64,000 nt of DNA from Jiangella mangrovi (GTDB lineage Bacteria; Actinomycetota; Actinomycetes; Jiangellales; Jiangellaceae). The position numbers and the translations under genes were made by a program. This document shows positions 1-8,583 of the stretch, piece by piece (the stretch's first letter is position 1; every line of letters starts with the position of its first letter). The stretch spans positions 5,890,037 through 5,954,036 of the forward strand of contig NZ_JACHMM010000001.1 in the NCBI RefSeq assembly GCF_014204975.1, given 5' to 3'. The notes beneath the pieces are model-generated. The model saw only the letters and a program-made list of their open reading frames with translations, was not told where the DNA came from and ran no database searches.

Positions 1-805
1 CCGGGCCAGTCAGCAGCACCAGCGCGGCCACGGTGGTCGCCAGCGTCAGCCACAACCGGCGCCGCGACAGGGCGGCGAACCGGCCGTCGGCGTACCAGAC
101 GCCGAGCTGGTGCGCGAACAGCCAGACGAGCGCCAGGTTGGCGAACGGCACGGCGTTCAGGACCGCCGCGGCCGGCCCGTGGGCACCAACCGCGGGGTCG
201 AGGAGTCCGCTGGTCAACCGCACGACGTCCACGGCGATGGCGCCGGCCGCGAGCAGCGCCGGCGTCGCCCGGGGCGCCACCGCATGCCAGCGCGCCAGGA
301 AGGGAGCGACCACGATGATCCCCGTGTAGACGGCCAGGAACCAGAGCGGCTGCACCAGCAGGCCGGCCACCGCGAGGGCATCGCCTGCCGGAAACCCGGC
401 CGCCGGCGCCACCACCGCCACGACCGGCGCCACGGCCAGGAACACGACACCCAGGAACACCGCCGCCGGCCGCCACAGCCGCACGAGCCGCGACCGCACG
501 AAGTCCCGCGGCCCGCAACCGGCTGCGACCGTCCGCCGCCAGACCGTCAGGTTCGCGAACCCGCCGGCCATGAAGAACAGCGGCATCACCTGCAGCACCC
601 AGGTCGCGGGCCGGAGCGCGGCGAGAGACGTCAGGGCGTTCTCCCCCACGATCCGCCCGTCGGACGAGACGGAGACGGAGGCCATCAGCCAGTGCCCCAT
701 CACGACGACCGCCAGGCTGCCCGCCCGGACGGCATCGACCAACCGGTCACGCCCGGCCACGACCGAGCCCCCGACTCCGTCCCACGGAGCGGCGACGGCG
801 GTCAT
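1..805 (-). CDS. Acyltransferase-3-like membrane protein (C-terminus beyond window)
   Basis: The reading frame starts at ATG 805 and runs off the left window edge, so 268 N-terminal residues are visible. After a polar start come RDRLVDAVRAGSLAVVVMGH and PLFFMAGGFAN, which resemble the opening helices of acyltransferase-3 proteins (integral membrane O-acyltransferases with a His near the end of the first helix). The visible part alternates hydrophobic helices and Arg-rich loops. The ATG overlaps the stop of the upstream phospholipase-like gene as ATGA, so the two are probably translationally coupled. The acyl acceptor is unknown, and the missing C-terminus prevents a finer assignment. Confidence 0.7.
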   Translation of the reverse strand, partial: MTAVAAPWDGVGGSVVAGRDRLVDAVRAGSLAVVVMGHWLMASVSVSSDGRIVGENALTSLAALRPATWVLQVMPLFFMAGGFANLTVWRRTVAAGCGPRDFVRSRLVRLWRPAAVFLGVVFLAVAPVVAVVAPAAGFPAGDALAVAGLLVQPLWFLAVYTGIIVVAPFLARWHAVAPRATPALLAAGAIAVDVVRLTSGLLDPAVGAHGPAAAVLNAVPFANLALVWLFAHQLGVWYADGRFAALSRRRLWLTLATTVAALVLLTGP

Positions 806-1425
806 CGAAACCGCCGGACGACCGACGGGGCGGCGAGGGCGGCGGCGATGAGGACGCCGGACACCAGGTACGGCCAGACCGCCTCGTCGCCCGGGCTGCC
901 GTAGCCCTGGCGCCACGAATTGAAGCCGACCGCGCCCGCCGTCACGTGAGCCAGCCCCGCGCACCCCGCGCCACCGGACACCGCCGCGCATCGCTCCCGC
1001 AGGTCGGCGCCGAACCGGTCGTCGACGGCGTGCCGGGCCCAGGGACCCAGCGTGCCGCCCTTCGCCGTCGCGTAGCGGAGCAGGTCGTACCCGAGGTCGT
1101 GCGACCGGCAGGCCGGCCCGAAGTCGTAGGTCGTGCTACCCAGCCAGGAGCAGCCGCCCGACGGGTCGACCAGCCGCGCCGACCCGTCGGCGTCGGTCAC
1201 GGCGACCGGGCGGTAGCCCGAGACGGCGGCGAAGTCGGCGGGGATCGCCGCGGCCAGCACCGCGGCCGGCGCCGGCCCTGCGGCCGAATCCGACCCCGTG
1301 AGCACCCGCACGGCATGGGCGGCGGCCGGATCCTCCACGGTCGCCGGTGACGCGACCTGGCCGGCGCCGGTCACCGCGAACGACGCGGCCACGGCGGCCG
1401 CCAGCAGCACGATGCGATTCCACAT
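802..1425 (-). CDS. Secreted prokaryotic phospholipase A2-like protein
   Basis: 207 residues. Residues 1-25 form a signal peptide (hydrophobic, Ala-rich). The centre carries a Cys-bracketed motif ending CRSHDLGYD (His109-Asp110), the catalytic His/Asp helix signature of prokaryotic phospholipase A2 enzymes, which hydrolyse the sn-2 acyl ester of phospholipids. A second cysteine-rich stretch follows. Unusually, a hydrophobic segment near residues 185-203 followed by RRFR looks like a C-terminal membrane anchor. Its stop overlaps the start of the acyltransferase gene (ATGA). The divergent gap to the sensor kinase (1426-1562) should hold promoters for both directions. Confidence 0.72.
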   Translation of the reverse strand: MWNRIVLLAAAVAASFAVTGAGQVASPATVEDPAAAHAVRVLTGSDSAAGPAPAAVLAAAIPADFAAVSGYRPVAVTDADGSARLVDPSGGCSWLGSTTYDFGPACRSHDLGYDLLRYATAKGGTLGPWARHAVDDRFGADLRERCAAVSGGAGCAGLAHVTAGAVGFNSWRQGYGSPGDEAVWPYLVSGVLIAAALAAPSVVRRFR

Positions 1426-1562
1426 GCCGCCGAACGCTAGGAACGCGGCCTCGGCGGATCGTCCCGCTACGGAGCCAGGTTCGGCCTACCCCGCTGGTAT
1501 CCCCTGAGGGACACCCCCGTAGTACGACGCGCCGGCGCGGCCGCCGCCCTAGGGTGAACCGC

Positions 1563-3362
1563 GTGAACGGGGACCGGCGTACCGCCTGGACGTGGCTGCC
1601 GTGGCTCGGCGCCGCGGCGGCGTTCGTCGCGACCCTGCAGACCGCCGACGACGTGCTCGACGTCCCGCTGACCACGACCCCGCTCGTCGCCGCCGCGGCC
1701 GCCGTCCCGCTCGGGCTGATCACGACGCTGCCGGCGCTCGGCTGGCTGCTGTCGGCCGGCACGGCGCTCGCGGTGTCGCGCGCGTTCGAGGTCACCGACG
1801 GCGACCCCTGGCCGTGGCCCATGGTGCACGGCGTCGTCCTGCTGGCGCTGCTGTTCGCGACGGCGTTCCAGCCGCTCCCCAGAGCCGGGCGGGCCGTCAC
1901 GAGCATCGCCCTGCCGGTGGTCGCCACCGTCGCCACGGCGTTCCTCTTCGCGTTCTCGGTCCCCGACGACCTGCGGGCCGGCTGGACGGTCGGCGTGGCG
2001 GTGATCGGCGCCGCCGGCATCGTCACCGCGCGGCTGCACCTGCTCCCCGCGCTCCCGGCCGGCCCCGCCGTCCCGCCCGGCCCCGCCGTCCCGCCCGGCG
2101 AGCTCCCCCGGCTGCTCCGCCGAGCGCTCACCACCACTGTCGCCGACTGGGGACCGCCGCCGGCCGTCAGCGAGCCGAGCGCCGTCGCCCCCTGGGTCCG
2201 CCGCTTCGTCCCCTGGCTGGCCGCCTTCGTGATCTTCTGGACGGCCATCGCGACCATCGAGGCGTCGGTCGACATCCACCCGCTGCTGGTTCCGGCCGCC
2301 GGCCTGGCCATGGCGCTCCCGGCCGGGCTGGTCGACCGGCACCCGCTCATCGGCTGGCGGCTCGCGACGGTGCTGGGCATCGTCCTCGTCCTGCTCGGCC
2401 CGCCGGCGGACGGCGAGTACGACGGCGCCTGGCCGGTGATCTTCCAGTGGGTGTGGCTCGCGACGGTGTTCTTCGTCGCCGTCCGCTACGACCGCTGGAC
2501 CACGATCTGTGTCTGGGCCGTCACCGTCGCCGCGATGACGACGGGGTCGGGCGACAACGCGGGCACCTCGGTCACGCTGATCATCGCGGCCACTGCCGTC
2601 GCCGTCATCGGCGACCTCGTCCGGTCGCGCCGCTCCACCAGCCGCGACCTCGAGCGGCAGACCGAGCTCAGCGAGCTCGAGAAGGCCCGCCGCACGGTCC
2701 TCGAGGAGCGCAGCCGGCTCGCCCGCGACCTCCACGACGTCGTCGCCCACCACATGTCGATGGTCGTCGTCCAGGCCGAGACCGCGCCCTACCGGCTCGA
2801 GGACCTGCCCGACGACGCCCGCGCCGAGTTCGCCTCGATCAGCGGCTCGGCCCGGCAGGCGCTCGACGAGATCCGCGGGCTGCTCGGCGTGCTCCGCGGC
2901 ACCGACGAGGCGGTCGCCCTCGCGCCGCAGCCCGGCGTCGAGCAGCTCACCGACCTGGTCGACGGCGCCCGCAGATCGGGTGTCGCGGTCGAGCTCAGCA
3001 CCACTGGTGAACCGCCGGCCGCCCTCCCGGGCACGACCGGCCTCTCGGCGTACCGGATCGTGCAGGAGTCGCTCGCCAACGCCGTCCGGCACGCGCCCGG
3101 CTCCGAGGTCACCGTGGACGTCCGCTACACCGAGACCGCCGTCGAGCTGCGGATCCGCAACTCCCCGCCGGTCGACGACGGCGTCAGCGGTGCGGTCGCC
3201 GACGGGGTGAGCCGTGCGGCCGCATCGGGGCACGGCCTGCCGGGCATGCGCGAACGCGCGGCTGTGGTGGGCGGCACGCTGACCGCCGGCCCGACGACGA
3301 CCGGGGGCTTCGCCGTCACCGCCGTCCTCCCCTACCGGACCACCGAGGAGCACTTCGCATGA
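1563..3362 (+). CDS. NarL-family sensor histidine kinase
   Basis: About 599 residues. The N-terminal half has two blocks of hydrophobic helices separated by a Pro-rich cytoplasmic loop. Then come a coiled linker, the HisKA_3 dimerisation helix RDLHDVVAHHMSM with phospho-acceptor His391, and a HATPase domain with N-box QESLANAVRHA and G-box GHGLPGMRERA. This layout is typical of actinobacterial kinases paired with LuxR-type regulators. GTG 1563 was chosen because AGGGTGA (1551-1557) sits at Shine-Dalgarno distance; GTG 1554 is an alternative. The stop overlaps the regulator start as ATGA. The signal sensed is unknown. Confidence 0.85.
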   Translation: MNGDRRTAWTWLPWLGAAAAFVATLQTADDVLDVPLTTTPLVAAAAAVPLGLITTLPALGWLLSAGTALAVSRAFEVTDGDPWPWPMVHGVVLLALLFATAFQPLPRAGRAVTSIALPVVATVATAFLFAFSVPDDLRAGWTVGVAVIGAAGIVTARLHLLPALPAGPAVPPGPAVPPGELPRLLRRALTTTVADWGPPPAVSEPSAVAPWVRRFVPWLAAFVIFWTAIATIEASVDIHPLLVPAAGLAMALPAGLVDRHPLIGWRLATVLGIVLVLLGPPADGEYDGAWPVIFQWVWLATVFFVAVRYDRWTTICVWAVTVAAMTTGSGDNAGTSVTLIIAATAVAVIGDLVRSRRSTSRDLERQTELSELEKARRTVLEERSRLARDLHDVVAHHMSMVVVQAETAPYRLEDLPDDARAEFASISGSARQALDEIRGLLGVLRGTDEAVALAPQPGVEQLTDLVDGARRSGVAVELSTTGEPPAALPGTTGLSAYRIVQESLANAVRHAPGSEVTVDVRYTETAVELRIRNSPPVDDGVSGAVADGVSRAAASGHGLPGMRERAAVVGGTLTAGPTTTGGFAVTAVLPYRTTEEHFA

Positions 3363-4024
3363 CCACACGCGTGCTGATCGTCGACGACCAGGCGATGGTG
3401 CGGGAGGGGTTCGGTGCGCTGCTCGCGGCGCAGGACGACCTCGAGGTGGTCGGCAGCGCGGCCGACGGCGCCGAGGCGGTGGACGCCGTGCGGAGACACC
3501 GGCCCGACGTCGTGCTGATGGACGTACGGATGCCGGTGCTGGACGGGCTCGAAGCGACCCGGCGCATCCTCAAGGCGCCCGGCCTGCAGCACCCGCGCGT
3601 CATCATGCTCACCACGTTCGACCTCGACGACTACGTGTACGAGGCGCTCCGGGCCGGCGCCAGCGGCTTCCTGCTCAAGGACGCCCCCGCCGCCGACCTG
3701 GTGCACGCGGTCCGGGTCGTCGCGGCGGGCGACGCGCTGCTGGCGCCGTCGATCACCCGCACGCTGATCGCCGACTTCGCCCGCCGCCCCGACCCGAACC
3801 GCCCGCGGCCCGAGCGGCTGCGCGTCCTGACCCCGCGCGAGACCGAGGTGCTCAAGCTCATCGCGGCCGGCCGGTCCAACGGCGAGATCGCCGACGCGCT
3901 CGTGCTGGCCGAGCAGACCGTCAAGACCCACGTCGGCCGGATCCTCATGAAGCTCGACCTGCGCGACCGCGCCCAGGCCGTCGTCATCGCCTACGAGACC
4001 GGCCTGGTGCGACCGGGAGACTAG
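3359..4024 (+). CDS. NarL/LuxR-family response regulator
   Basis: 221 residues: an N-terminal receiver domain with acidic pocket VDDQ, phospho-acceptor Asp55 in VVLMDVRMP and the conserved Lys in LLKDA, then a C-terminal LuxR helix-turn-helix (LTPRETEVLKLIAAGRSNGEIA, VKTHVGRILMKL). It overlaps the kinase gene by four bases, so the two form one transcription unit and should act as a pair. A strong intrinsic terminator lies six bases after the stop, so the unit ends here. Target genes are not evident; the kinase gene's own promoter region is one obvious candidate. Confidence 0.9.
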   Translation: MTTRVLIVDDQAMVREGFGALLAAQDDLEVVGSAADGAEAVDAVRRHRPDVVLMDVRMPVLDGLEATRRILKAPGLQHPRVIMLTTFDLDDYVYEALRAGASGFLLKDAPAADLVHAVRVVAAGDALLAPSITRTLIADFARRPDPNRPRPERLRVLTPRETEVLKLIAAGRSNGEIADALVLAEQTVKTHVGRILMKLDLRDRAQAVVIAYETGLVRPGD

Positions 4025-4029
4025 AGATC

Positions 4030-4053
4030 CTGCCCGATTCCGGGCAGATTTTT
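4030..4053 (+). terminator. Rho-independent terminator of the two-component operon
   Basis: CTGCCCG and CGGGCAG form a perfect 7-base stem with loop ATTC, followed directly by ATTTTT. In DNA this G+C-rich the T run is striking and makes this one of the clearest terminators in the window. Confidence 0.85.
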
Positions 4054-4088
4054 GCCAATCCGACCCCACGCAAGGCATTGTCAAGCGC

Positions 4089-4355
4089 GTGACGCACACC
4101 GCCGCGGACCTCGTCGAGCAGATCGTCCGGACCACGGGCCTCTCCTCCGGCGAGGCGCGACGGGTGGTCGCCGACGTCGCGGCCTACTTCTCCGAGGACG
4201 TCGACGAGTACGTGAAGCGGCGGCACCAGGAGCTGCAGCTGCGCGGTGCGAAGAACGACGAGATCTTCGAGCGGATCCGCGCCGAGCTGACCCACCGCCC
4301 GGTCCGCGCGCCCGACCTCACCGCCCGGCAACTGCGCCGCATCGTCTACGGCTGA
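4089..4355 (+). CDS. Small conserved hypothetical protein
   Basis: 88 residues from GTG 4089, with no recognised domain. The sequence is mostly charged and predicted helical. The first half (EQIVRTTGLSSGEARRVV) resembles a short helix-turn-helix-like or degenerate DNA-binding stretch, followed by VDEYVKRRHQEL and an Arg-rich tail ending RQLRRIVYG. It stands alone between the terminator at 4053 and glmS. Codon use is that of its neighbours (high third-position G+C), which supports a real gene. Function is unknown. Confidence 0.6.
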   Translation: MTHTAADLVEQIVRTTGLSSGEARRVVADVAAYFSEDVDEYVKRRHQELQLRGAKNDEIFERIRAELTHRPVRAPDLTARQLRRIVYG

Positions 4356-4431
4356 CGACCGGCTGACGCGGCCCCCTGGCCGCGCGCCAGGCCCACGAAC
4401 TAGACACACAGCAACGAGAGGACACGCCACC

Positions 4432-6249
4432 ATGTGCGGAATCGTCGGTTACGTCGGCGCGAAGCCGGCCGCCCCCATCCTGGTCGACGGCCTGGCGCGG
4501 CTGGAGTACCGCGGCTACGACTCCGCCGGCGTCGCCGTCCTCGGGCCGAGCGAGATCCGGCTGCACCGCGACGCCGTCCGCGTCCGCGACCTGGAGGCGA
4601 GCCTGCCGAGGCGGTTCGGCGGCAGGACCGGCATCGGCCACACCCGCTGGGCCACGCACGGTGTGCCGTCGCAGCGCAACGCCCACCCGCAGCTCAGCGC
4701 GGACGGACGGGTCGCCGTCGTGCACAACGGCATCATCGACAACGCCGCCCAGCTGCGGGCGGAGCTGGAGGCCGACGGCGTCACGCTCACCTCCGACACC
4801 GACACCGAGGTGCTGGCCCACCTCATCGCCAGGAGCGACGCCGAGAGCCTCGAGCAGGCCGTCCTCGCCACCCTCGGCCGCGTCGACGGCACCTACGGCC
4901 TCGCCGTCCTCGACCGCGACCACCCGGACCGCATCGTCGTCGCCCGCAACGGCAGTCCGATCATCATCGGCATCGGCGACCGCGAGATGCACGTCGCCAG
5001 CGACACCGCGGCGCTCGTCCGCTACACGAAGCAGGTCGTCCACCTCGACGACGGCGAGCTGGCCACCCTCAGGGCCGACGGCTACCAGACGTTCACCCGC
5101 GACGCCCGCACGACGAAGACCGCCGTCACCGTCGACTGGGACACCTCGGACTACGGCACCGACGGCCACGAGCACTTCATGCACAAGGAGATCGCCGAGC
5201 AGCCCGACGCCGTCCGCCGCGTCCTCAAGGGCCGCCTCGACGAGCGCTTCCACACGGTGCGGCTCGGCGGCCTCGAGATGGACGCACGCGAGATGCGCGA
5301 GTTCCGCCGCGTGAAGATCCTTGGCTGCGGCTCGGCCTACTACGCCGGCCAGGCCGGGGCGCAGTTCATCGAGGAGCTGGCCCGCATCCCCGCCGACGCC
5401 GAGCCGGCCTCGGAGTTCCGCTACCGCAACCCCGTCATCGAGAAGGACACGCTCTACGTCGCCGTCAGCCAGTCCGGCGAGACCTACGACACGCTGGTCG
5501 CCGTCCAGGAGCTGCGGCGCAAGGGCGGCCGGGTGATCGGCCTGGTCAACGCGGTCGGGTCGAGCATCGCGCGGGAGTGCGACGGCGGCGTCTACCTGCA
5601 CGCGGGCCCCGAGGTCGCCGTCGCGTCGACGAAGGCCCTCACGAACATGATGGTCGGGTTCGCGCTGCTCGGCGTGCACCTGGGCCGCATCCGCGACGTC
5701 TCACCGGCCGACGGCCGCCGCCTCATCACCGCCCTGCAGCGGCTCCCCGAGCAGATCGAGACGATCCTCGAGACCGAGCCGCAGCTCGCCACCGTCGCGA
5801 AACGACTCGCCCAAGCGCCGAGCCTGTTCTTCGTCGGCCGCACCCGCGGGTTCCCCGTCGCCCGCGAGGGGGCGCAGAAGTTCAAGGAGATCTCCTACCG
5901 GCACGCCGAGGCGTACCAGACGTCGGAGCTGAAGCACGGCCCACTCGCGCTGGTCGGCCCGGACCTGCCGACCGTCGCGATCGTCCCCGACGACGAGCTG
6001 CTCGACCGCAACCTCGGCGCGCTGCAGGAGATCACCGCGCGCTCCGGCCCGCTCGTGGTGGTGACGCACGACGGCGTCGACCTCGGCGTGACGCCGGCGC
6101 ACGTCATCGCCGTGCCGAGGAGTGAGCCGGAGCTGGATCCGCTGCTGCTGACGATCCCGCTCCAGCTCCTCGCCTACCACGCCGCGCTGACGCTCGGCCA
6201 CGACGTCGACAAGCCCCGCAACCTGGCGAAGTCCGTCACTGTCGAGTGA
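4432..6249 (+). CDS. glmS: Glutamine--fructose-6-phosphate aminotransferase (isomerizing)
   Basis: 605 residues, full length for the family. It converts fructose-6-phosphate and glutamine to glucosamine-6-phosphate, the committed step toward UDP-GlcNAc and cell wall. Met is followed by the nucleophile in MCGIVGYVG (Cys2, class II amidotransferase); RYDSAG-like and GHTRWATHG motifs follow. Two SIS sugar-isomerase domains (about 280-420 and 450-590) carry SQSGETYDT and the family C-terminus PRNLAKSVTVE. GAGAGGAC precedes the ATG at good spacing. No room or sequence for a glmS ribozyme is present in the 76-base leader. Confidence 0.96.
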   Translation: MCGIVGYVGAKPAAPILVDGLARLEYRGYDSAGVAVLGPSEIRLHRDAVRVRDLEASLPRRFGGRTGIGHTRWATHGVPSQRNAHPQLSADGRVAVVHNGIIDNAAQLRAELEADGVTLTSDTDTEVLAHLIARSDAESLEQAVLATLGRVDGTYGLAVLDRDHPDRIVVARNGSPIIIGIGDREMHVASDTAALVRYTKQVVHLDDGELATLRADGYQTFTRDARTTKTAVTVDWDTSDYGTDGHEHFMHKEIAEQPDAVRRVLKGRLDERFHTVRLGGLEMDAREMREFRRVKILGCGSAYYAGQAGAQFIEELARIPADAEPASEFRYRNPVIEKDTLYVAVSQSGETYDTLVAVQELRRKGGRVIGLVNAVGSSIARECDGGVYLHAGPEVAVASTKALTNMMVGFALLGVHLGRIRDVSPADGRRLITALQRLPEQIETILETEPQLATVAKRLAQAPSLFFVGRTRGFPVAREGAQKFKEISYRHAEAYQTSELKHGPLALVGPDLPTVAIVPDDELLDRNLGALQEITARSGPLVVVTHDGVDLGVTPAHVIAVPRSEPELDPLLLTIPLQLLAYHAALTLGHDVDKPRNLAKSVTVE

Positions 6250-6268
6250 CGGCCCCGACGCGACACGC

Positions 6269-7192
6269 CTAACCGACGTGCGGGGCGACCTCGGCCGCGA
6301 TCAACTCGAGGTGGTCGAGGTCGGACAGGTCCAGGATCTGCAGGTAGACCCGGCTGCCGCCCAGCTCGCGGATGGCGTTGATGCCGTCGACGACCTCCTG
6401 CGGCGTCCCGGCCAGCCCGTTCTGCCGCACCTCGGAGGGCTCGCGCCCGATGGCGGCCGCCCGGCGGGCGAACTCGGTCTCGTCGGCGCCGACGCAGGCC
6501 ACCAGCGCGACGGAGTAGACCATGGAGTCGGGGTCGCGGCCGGCCTCCTCGCAGGCCTTGCGGACGGCGAGGAACCGGTCGGCGATGTCGGCCTTGGGCG
6601 GGAACGACGTGTTGTACTCAGCGGCGTACTTCGCGGCCAGGGCGGGCGTGCGGCGCGGGCCGTTGCCGCCGACGATGACGGGGACCGGCTGCTGCACCGG
6701 CTTCGGCAGGCCGGGCGAGTCGGACACCTGATAGTGCGCGCCGGAGAAGTCGAACGTCGACCCGGCGGGGGTGTTCCAGAGCCCGGTGATGACCGCCAGC
6801 TGCTCCTCCAGCAGACCGAACCGCTTCTCGGGGAACGGGATGCCGTAGGCCGCGTGCTCGGCCGCGTACCAGCCGGCGCCCAGGCCCAGCTCGACCCGGC
6901 CGCCGGACATCTGGTCGACCTGCGCCACCTGGATGGCCAGCACCCCGGGCTGGCGGAACGTCGCCGACGACACCAGCGTGCCGAGCCGGATGCGCGACGT
7001 CTCGCGGGCCAGGCCGGCCAGGGTCGTCCACGCGTCGGTCGGGCCGGGCAGGCCGCTGACCGAGCCCATCTTCAGGTAGTGGTCGGAGCGGAAGAAGGCG
7101 TCGAACCCGAGCCGCTCGGTGGCCTGCGCGACGGCGAGAAGGTCGTCATAGCCGGCCCCCTGCTGGGGCTCGGTGAAGATGCGAAGCTGCAT
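6269..7192 (-). CDS. F420-type LLM-class flavin oxidoreductase
   Basis: 307 residues of the luciferase-like monooxygenase fold, a TIM barrel. LGFDAFFRSDHYL near the start, the RIRLGTLV strand and GRVELGLGAGWYAAEHAAYG are hallmarks of the F420-dependent subfamily found in actinobacteria (TIGR03560-like). It presumably transfers hydride with reduced F420 or FMN to an unknown substrate. It is convergent with glmS, only 19 bases away, and apparently monocistronic. Confidence 0.85.
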   Translation of the reverse strand: MQLRIFTEPQQGAGYDDLLAVAQATERLGFDAFFRSDHYLKMGSVSGLPGPTDAWTTLAGLARETSRIRLGTLVSSATFRQPGVLAIQVAQVDQMSGGRVELGLGAGWYAAEHAAYGIPFPEKRFGLLEEQLAVITGLWNTPAGSTFDFSGAHYQVSDSPGLPKPVQQPVPVIVGGNGPRRTPALAAKYAAEYNTSFPPKADIADRFLAVRKACEEAGRDPDSMVYSVALVACVGADETEFARRAAAIGREPSEVRQNGLAGTPQEVVDGINAIRELGGSRVYLQILDLSDLDHLELIAAEVAPHVG

Positions 7193-7245
7193 GGGGCCAG
7201 CCTTTCACGGCCCCGGCCGGCGCCGGCGAGCAGCCGCGCGAACCC

Positions 7246-8382
7246 CTAGAGCCAGCCCTTGCGCCGGAAGACGACGAACAGCGTGGCGCAGACCATGGCC
7301 ATGAGCAGCACCGCGAACGGGTAGCCCAGCCCCCAGTGCGTCTCGGGCATGTTGTCGAAGTTCATGCCGTAGATGGTCCCGACCAGCGTCGGCGCGAACA
7401 GGATGGCGGCCCAGGCGGAGATCTTCTTGAGCTCCTCGTTCTGCTCGAAGCTGGCCTCCGTCAGCGACTTCATCTCCTCGTTCTGCTGCTGCGTCACCAG
7501 CGTGGAGTTGACGGCGAGGATGTCGGACAGCACCTGCCGGAAGCCGTCGACGCGCTCGGTGACCTCCGTGACGTGGTCGGCGACGTCGCGCAGGTAGCGC
7601 TGCAGCTCTTCGTCGGTGCCGTACTTCTCGAAGCCCGCCTCGAGCCCGCCGAGCATGCCCGACAGCGGCCGCGTGGCCCGCTGGAACTCGAGCACCTCGC
7701 GCGAGAGTTCGTAGATGCGCCGCGACACCTGGGGGTCGCGGCCGAACACCTGGACCTCGATCTCGTCGACGTCGTTGCTGACGCCGTTGACGACGGGCAC
7801 GTAGCCGTCGACCACGGAGTCGAGAATGGCGTACAGCACCGCCTCGGGGCCGAGCCGGAGCAGGTCGGGGTCGTCCTCCATGCGCCGCCGGACGCCCGAC
7901 AGGTTCGGCGCCGCGCCGTGGCGGACGGTGATGACGAAGCCGGGCCCGACGAACAGGTGCAGCTCGGCGAAGTCGACCTCTTCGACGGAGTCGAGGTAGC
8001 GGGCCGCTCGCAGCACGACGAACAGCGTCTCGCCGTAGCGCTCGAGCTTAGGCCGCTGGTGCGCCTCCATGGCGTCCTCGATGGCCAGCTCGTGCAGGTC
8101 GAACTCGTCGGCCAGCGAGATCAGCTCGGCGTCGCTGGGCTTGTAGAGCCCGATCCAGGCCATGGCCTCGGCGTCGGCGCGCAGCTGGCGGTACGTCTCG
8201 GCCAGGGAGCTGGGCGTGCTGATGCGCTTGCCGTCGCGGTACAGCGCCGCGTCGACGATGCTCGACACCGGCTCGGTGGCCTCGGGCTCACCGGTGGGAT
8301 CGTCGGTCACGGTGTTGCCGCGGCCCTGACGGCGCAGAGCCGGCCTGATGACACGCAGTGCACGCTGACGACGAGGTGGCAT
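7246..8382 (-). CDS. corA: CorA-family magnesium transporter
   Basis: 378 residues. A large N-terminal cytoplasmic domain (about 1-300, with a long coiled helix near 250-310) is followed by two C-terminal membrane helices with the pore signature YGMNFDNMPE between them, ending in the basic tail RRKGWL. CorA pentamers take up Mg2+ (also Co2+/Ni2+). ATG 8382 was chosen because CCCGGGAG precedes it at good spacing and the upstream in-frame stretch has poor coding bias. The leader contains a probable M-box riboswitch, which would make expression respond to intracellular Mg2+. Confidence 0.92.
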   Translation of the reverse strand: MPPRRQRALRVIRPALRRQGRGNTVTDDPTGEPEATEPVSSIVDAALYRDGKRISTPSSLAETYRQLRADAEAMAWIGLYKPSDAELISLADEFDLHELAIEDAMEAHQRPKLERYGETLFVVLRAARYLDSVEEVDFAELHLFVGPGFVITVRHGAAPNLSGVRRRMEDDPDLLRLGPEAVLYAILDSVVDGYVPVVNGVSNDVDEIEVQVFGRDPQVSRRIYELSREVLEFQRATRPLSGMLGGLEAGFEKYGTDEELQRYLRDVADHVTEVTERVDGFRQVLSDILAVNSTLVTQQQNEEMKSLTEASFEQNEELKKISAWAAILFAPTLVGTIYGMNFDNMPETHWGLGYPFAVLLMAMVCATLFVVFRRKGWL

Positions 8383-8408
8383 GACGTCGCTCCCGGGACG
8401 GTGAGGCG

Positions 8409-8536
8409 GACGGAATCGGGTGTCGTGGGACGCAGGACAACCCGGCCGCCAGGCATCAGCTGCCCGTGACCTCGGTGCCCTGCGGCGCATGACTAGGGGG
8501 TTCACTGCGCATGGCAGCCTCACCTCCCGATTCGTC
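8409..8536 (-). promoter_or_regulatory. Probable M-box (ykoK) magnesium riboswitch in the corA leader
   Basis: Read on the minus strand, GAATCGGG (8533-8526) pairs perfectly with CCCGATTC (8420-8413), and GAC/GTC extend the stem past a one-base bulge. Immediately inside the 5' strand is AGGTGAGGCT, the most conserved block of the M-box. Near the 3' side are GCAGCTGATGC and TTGTCC, which resemble the conserved GCAGCTGGATGC...TTGTCC of known M-boxes. The element is about 128 nt, shorter than usual, and the expected GACGCCAATGGGTC loop is not obvious. The Mg2+ transporter 27 bases downstream fits the function. Confidence 0.62.
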
Positions 8537-8554
8537 GCCGCTGTGCCGCCCTAC

Positions 8555-8560
8555 AGGATA
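8555..8560 (-). promoter_or_regulatory. Candidate -10 box for corA
   Basis: TATCCT on the minus strand lies about 20 bases ahead of the riboswitch-like stem, which would give a leader of roughly 165 nt. No convincing -35 is seen. Confidence 0.35.
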
Positions 8561-8583
8561 GTCCACCGGGGGCCGGACGGCGA

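Noticed and set aside
1347-1562. Longer N-terminus for the sensor kinase
   Set aside because: The extra residues are Arg/Pro-rich with poor codon bias and overlap the promoter region divergent from the phospholipase gene.
4356-4431. Possible glmS ribozyme
   Set aside because: Only 76 bases are available and none of the conserved core is recognisable.
8456-8512. Proline-containing leader peptide frame (18 codons, ATG 8512, GGAGG upstream) ahead of corA, reminiscent of MgtL-type control
   Set aside because: Its ribosome-site-like sequence is the AGGTGAGGCT block of the probable M-box, and the frame lies inside that folded element; chance is the simpler explanation.
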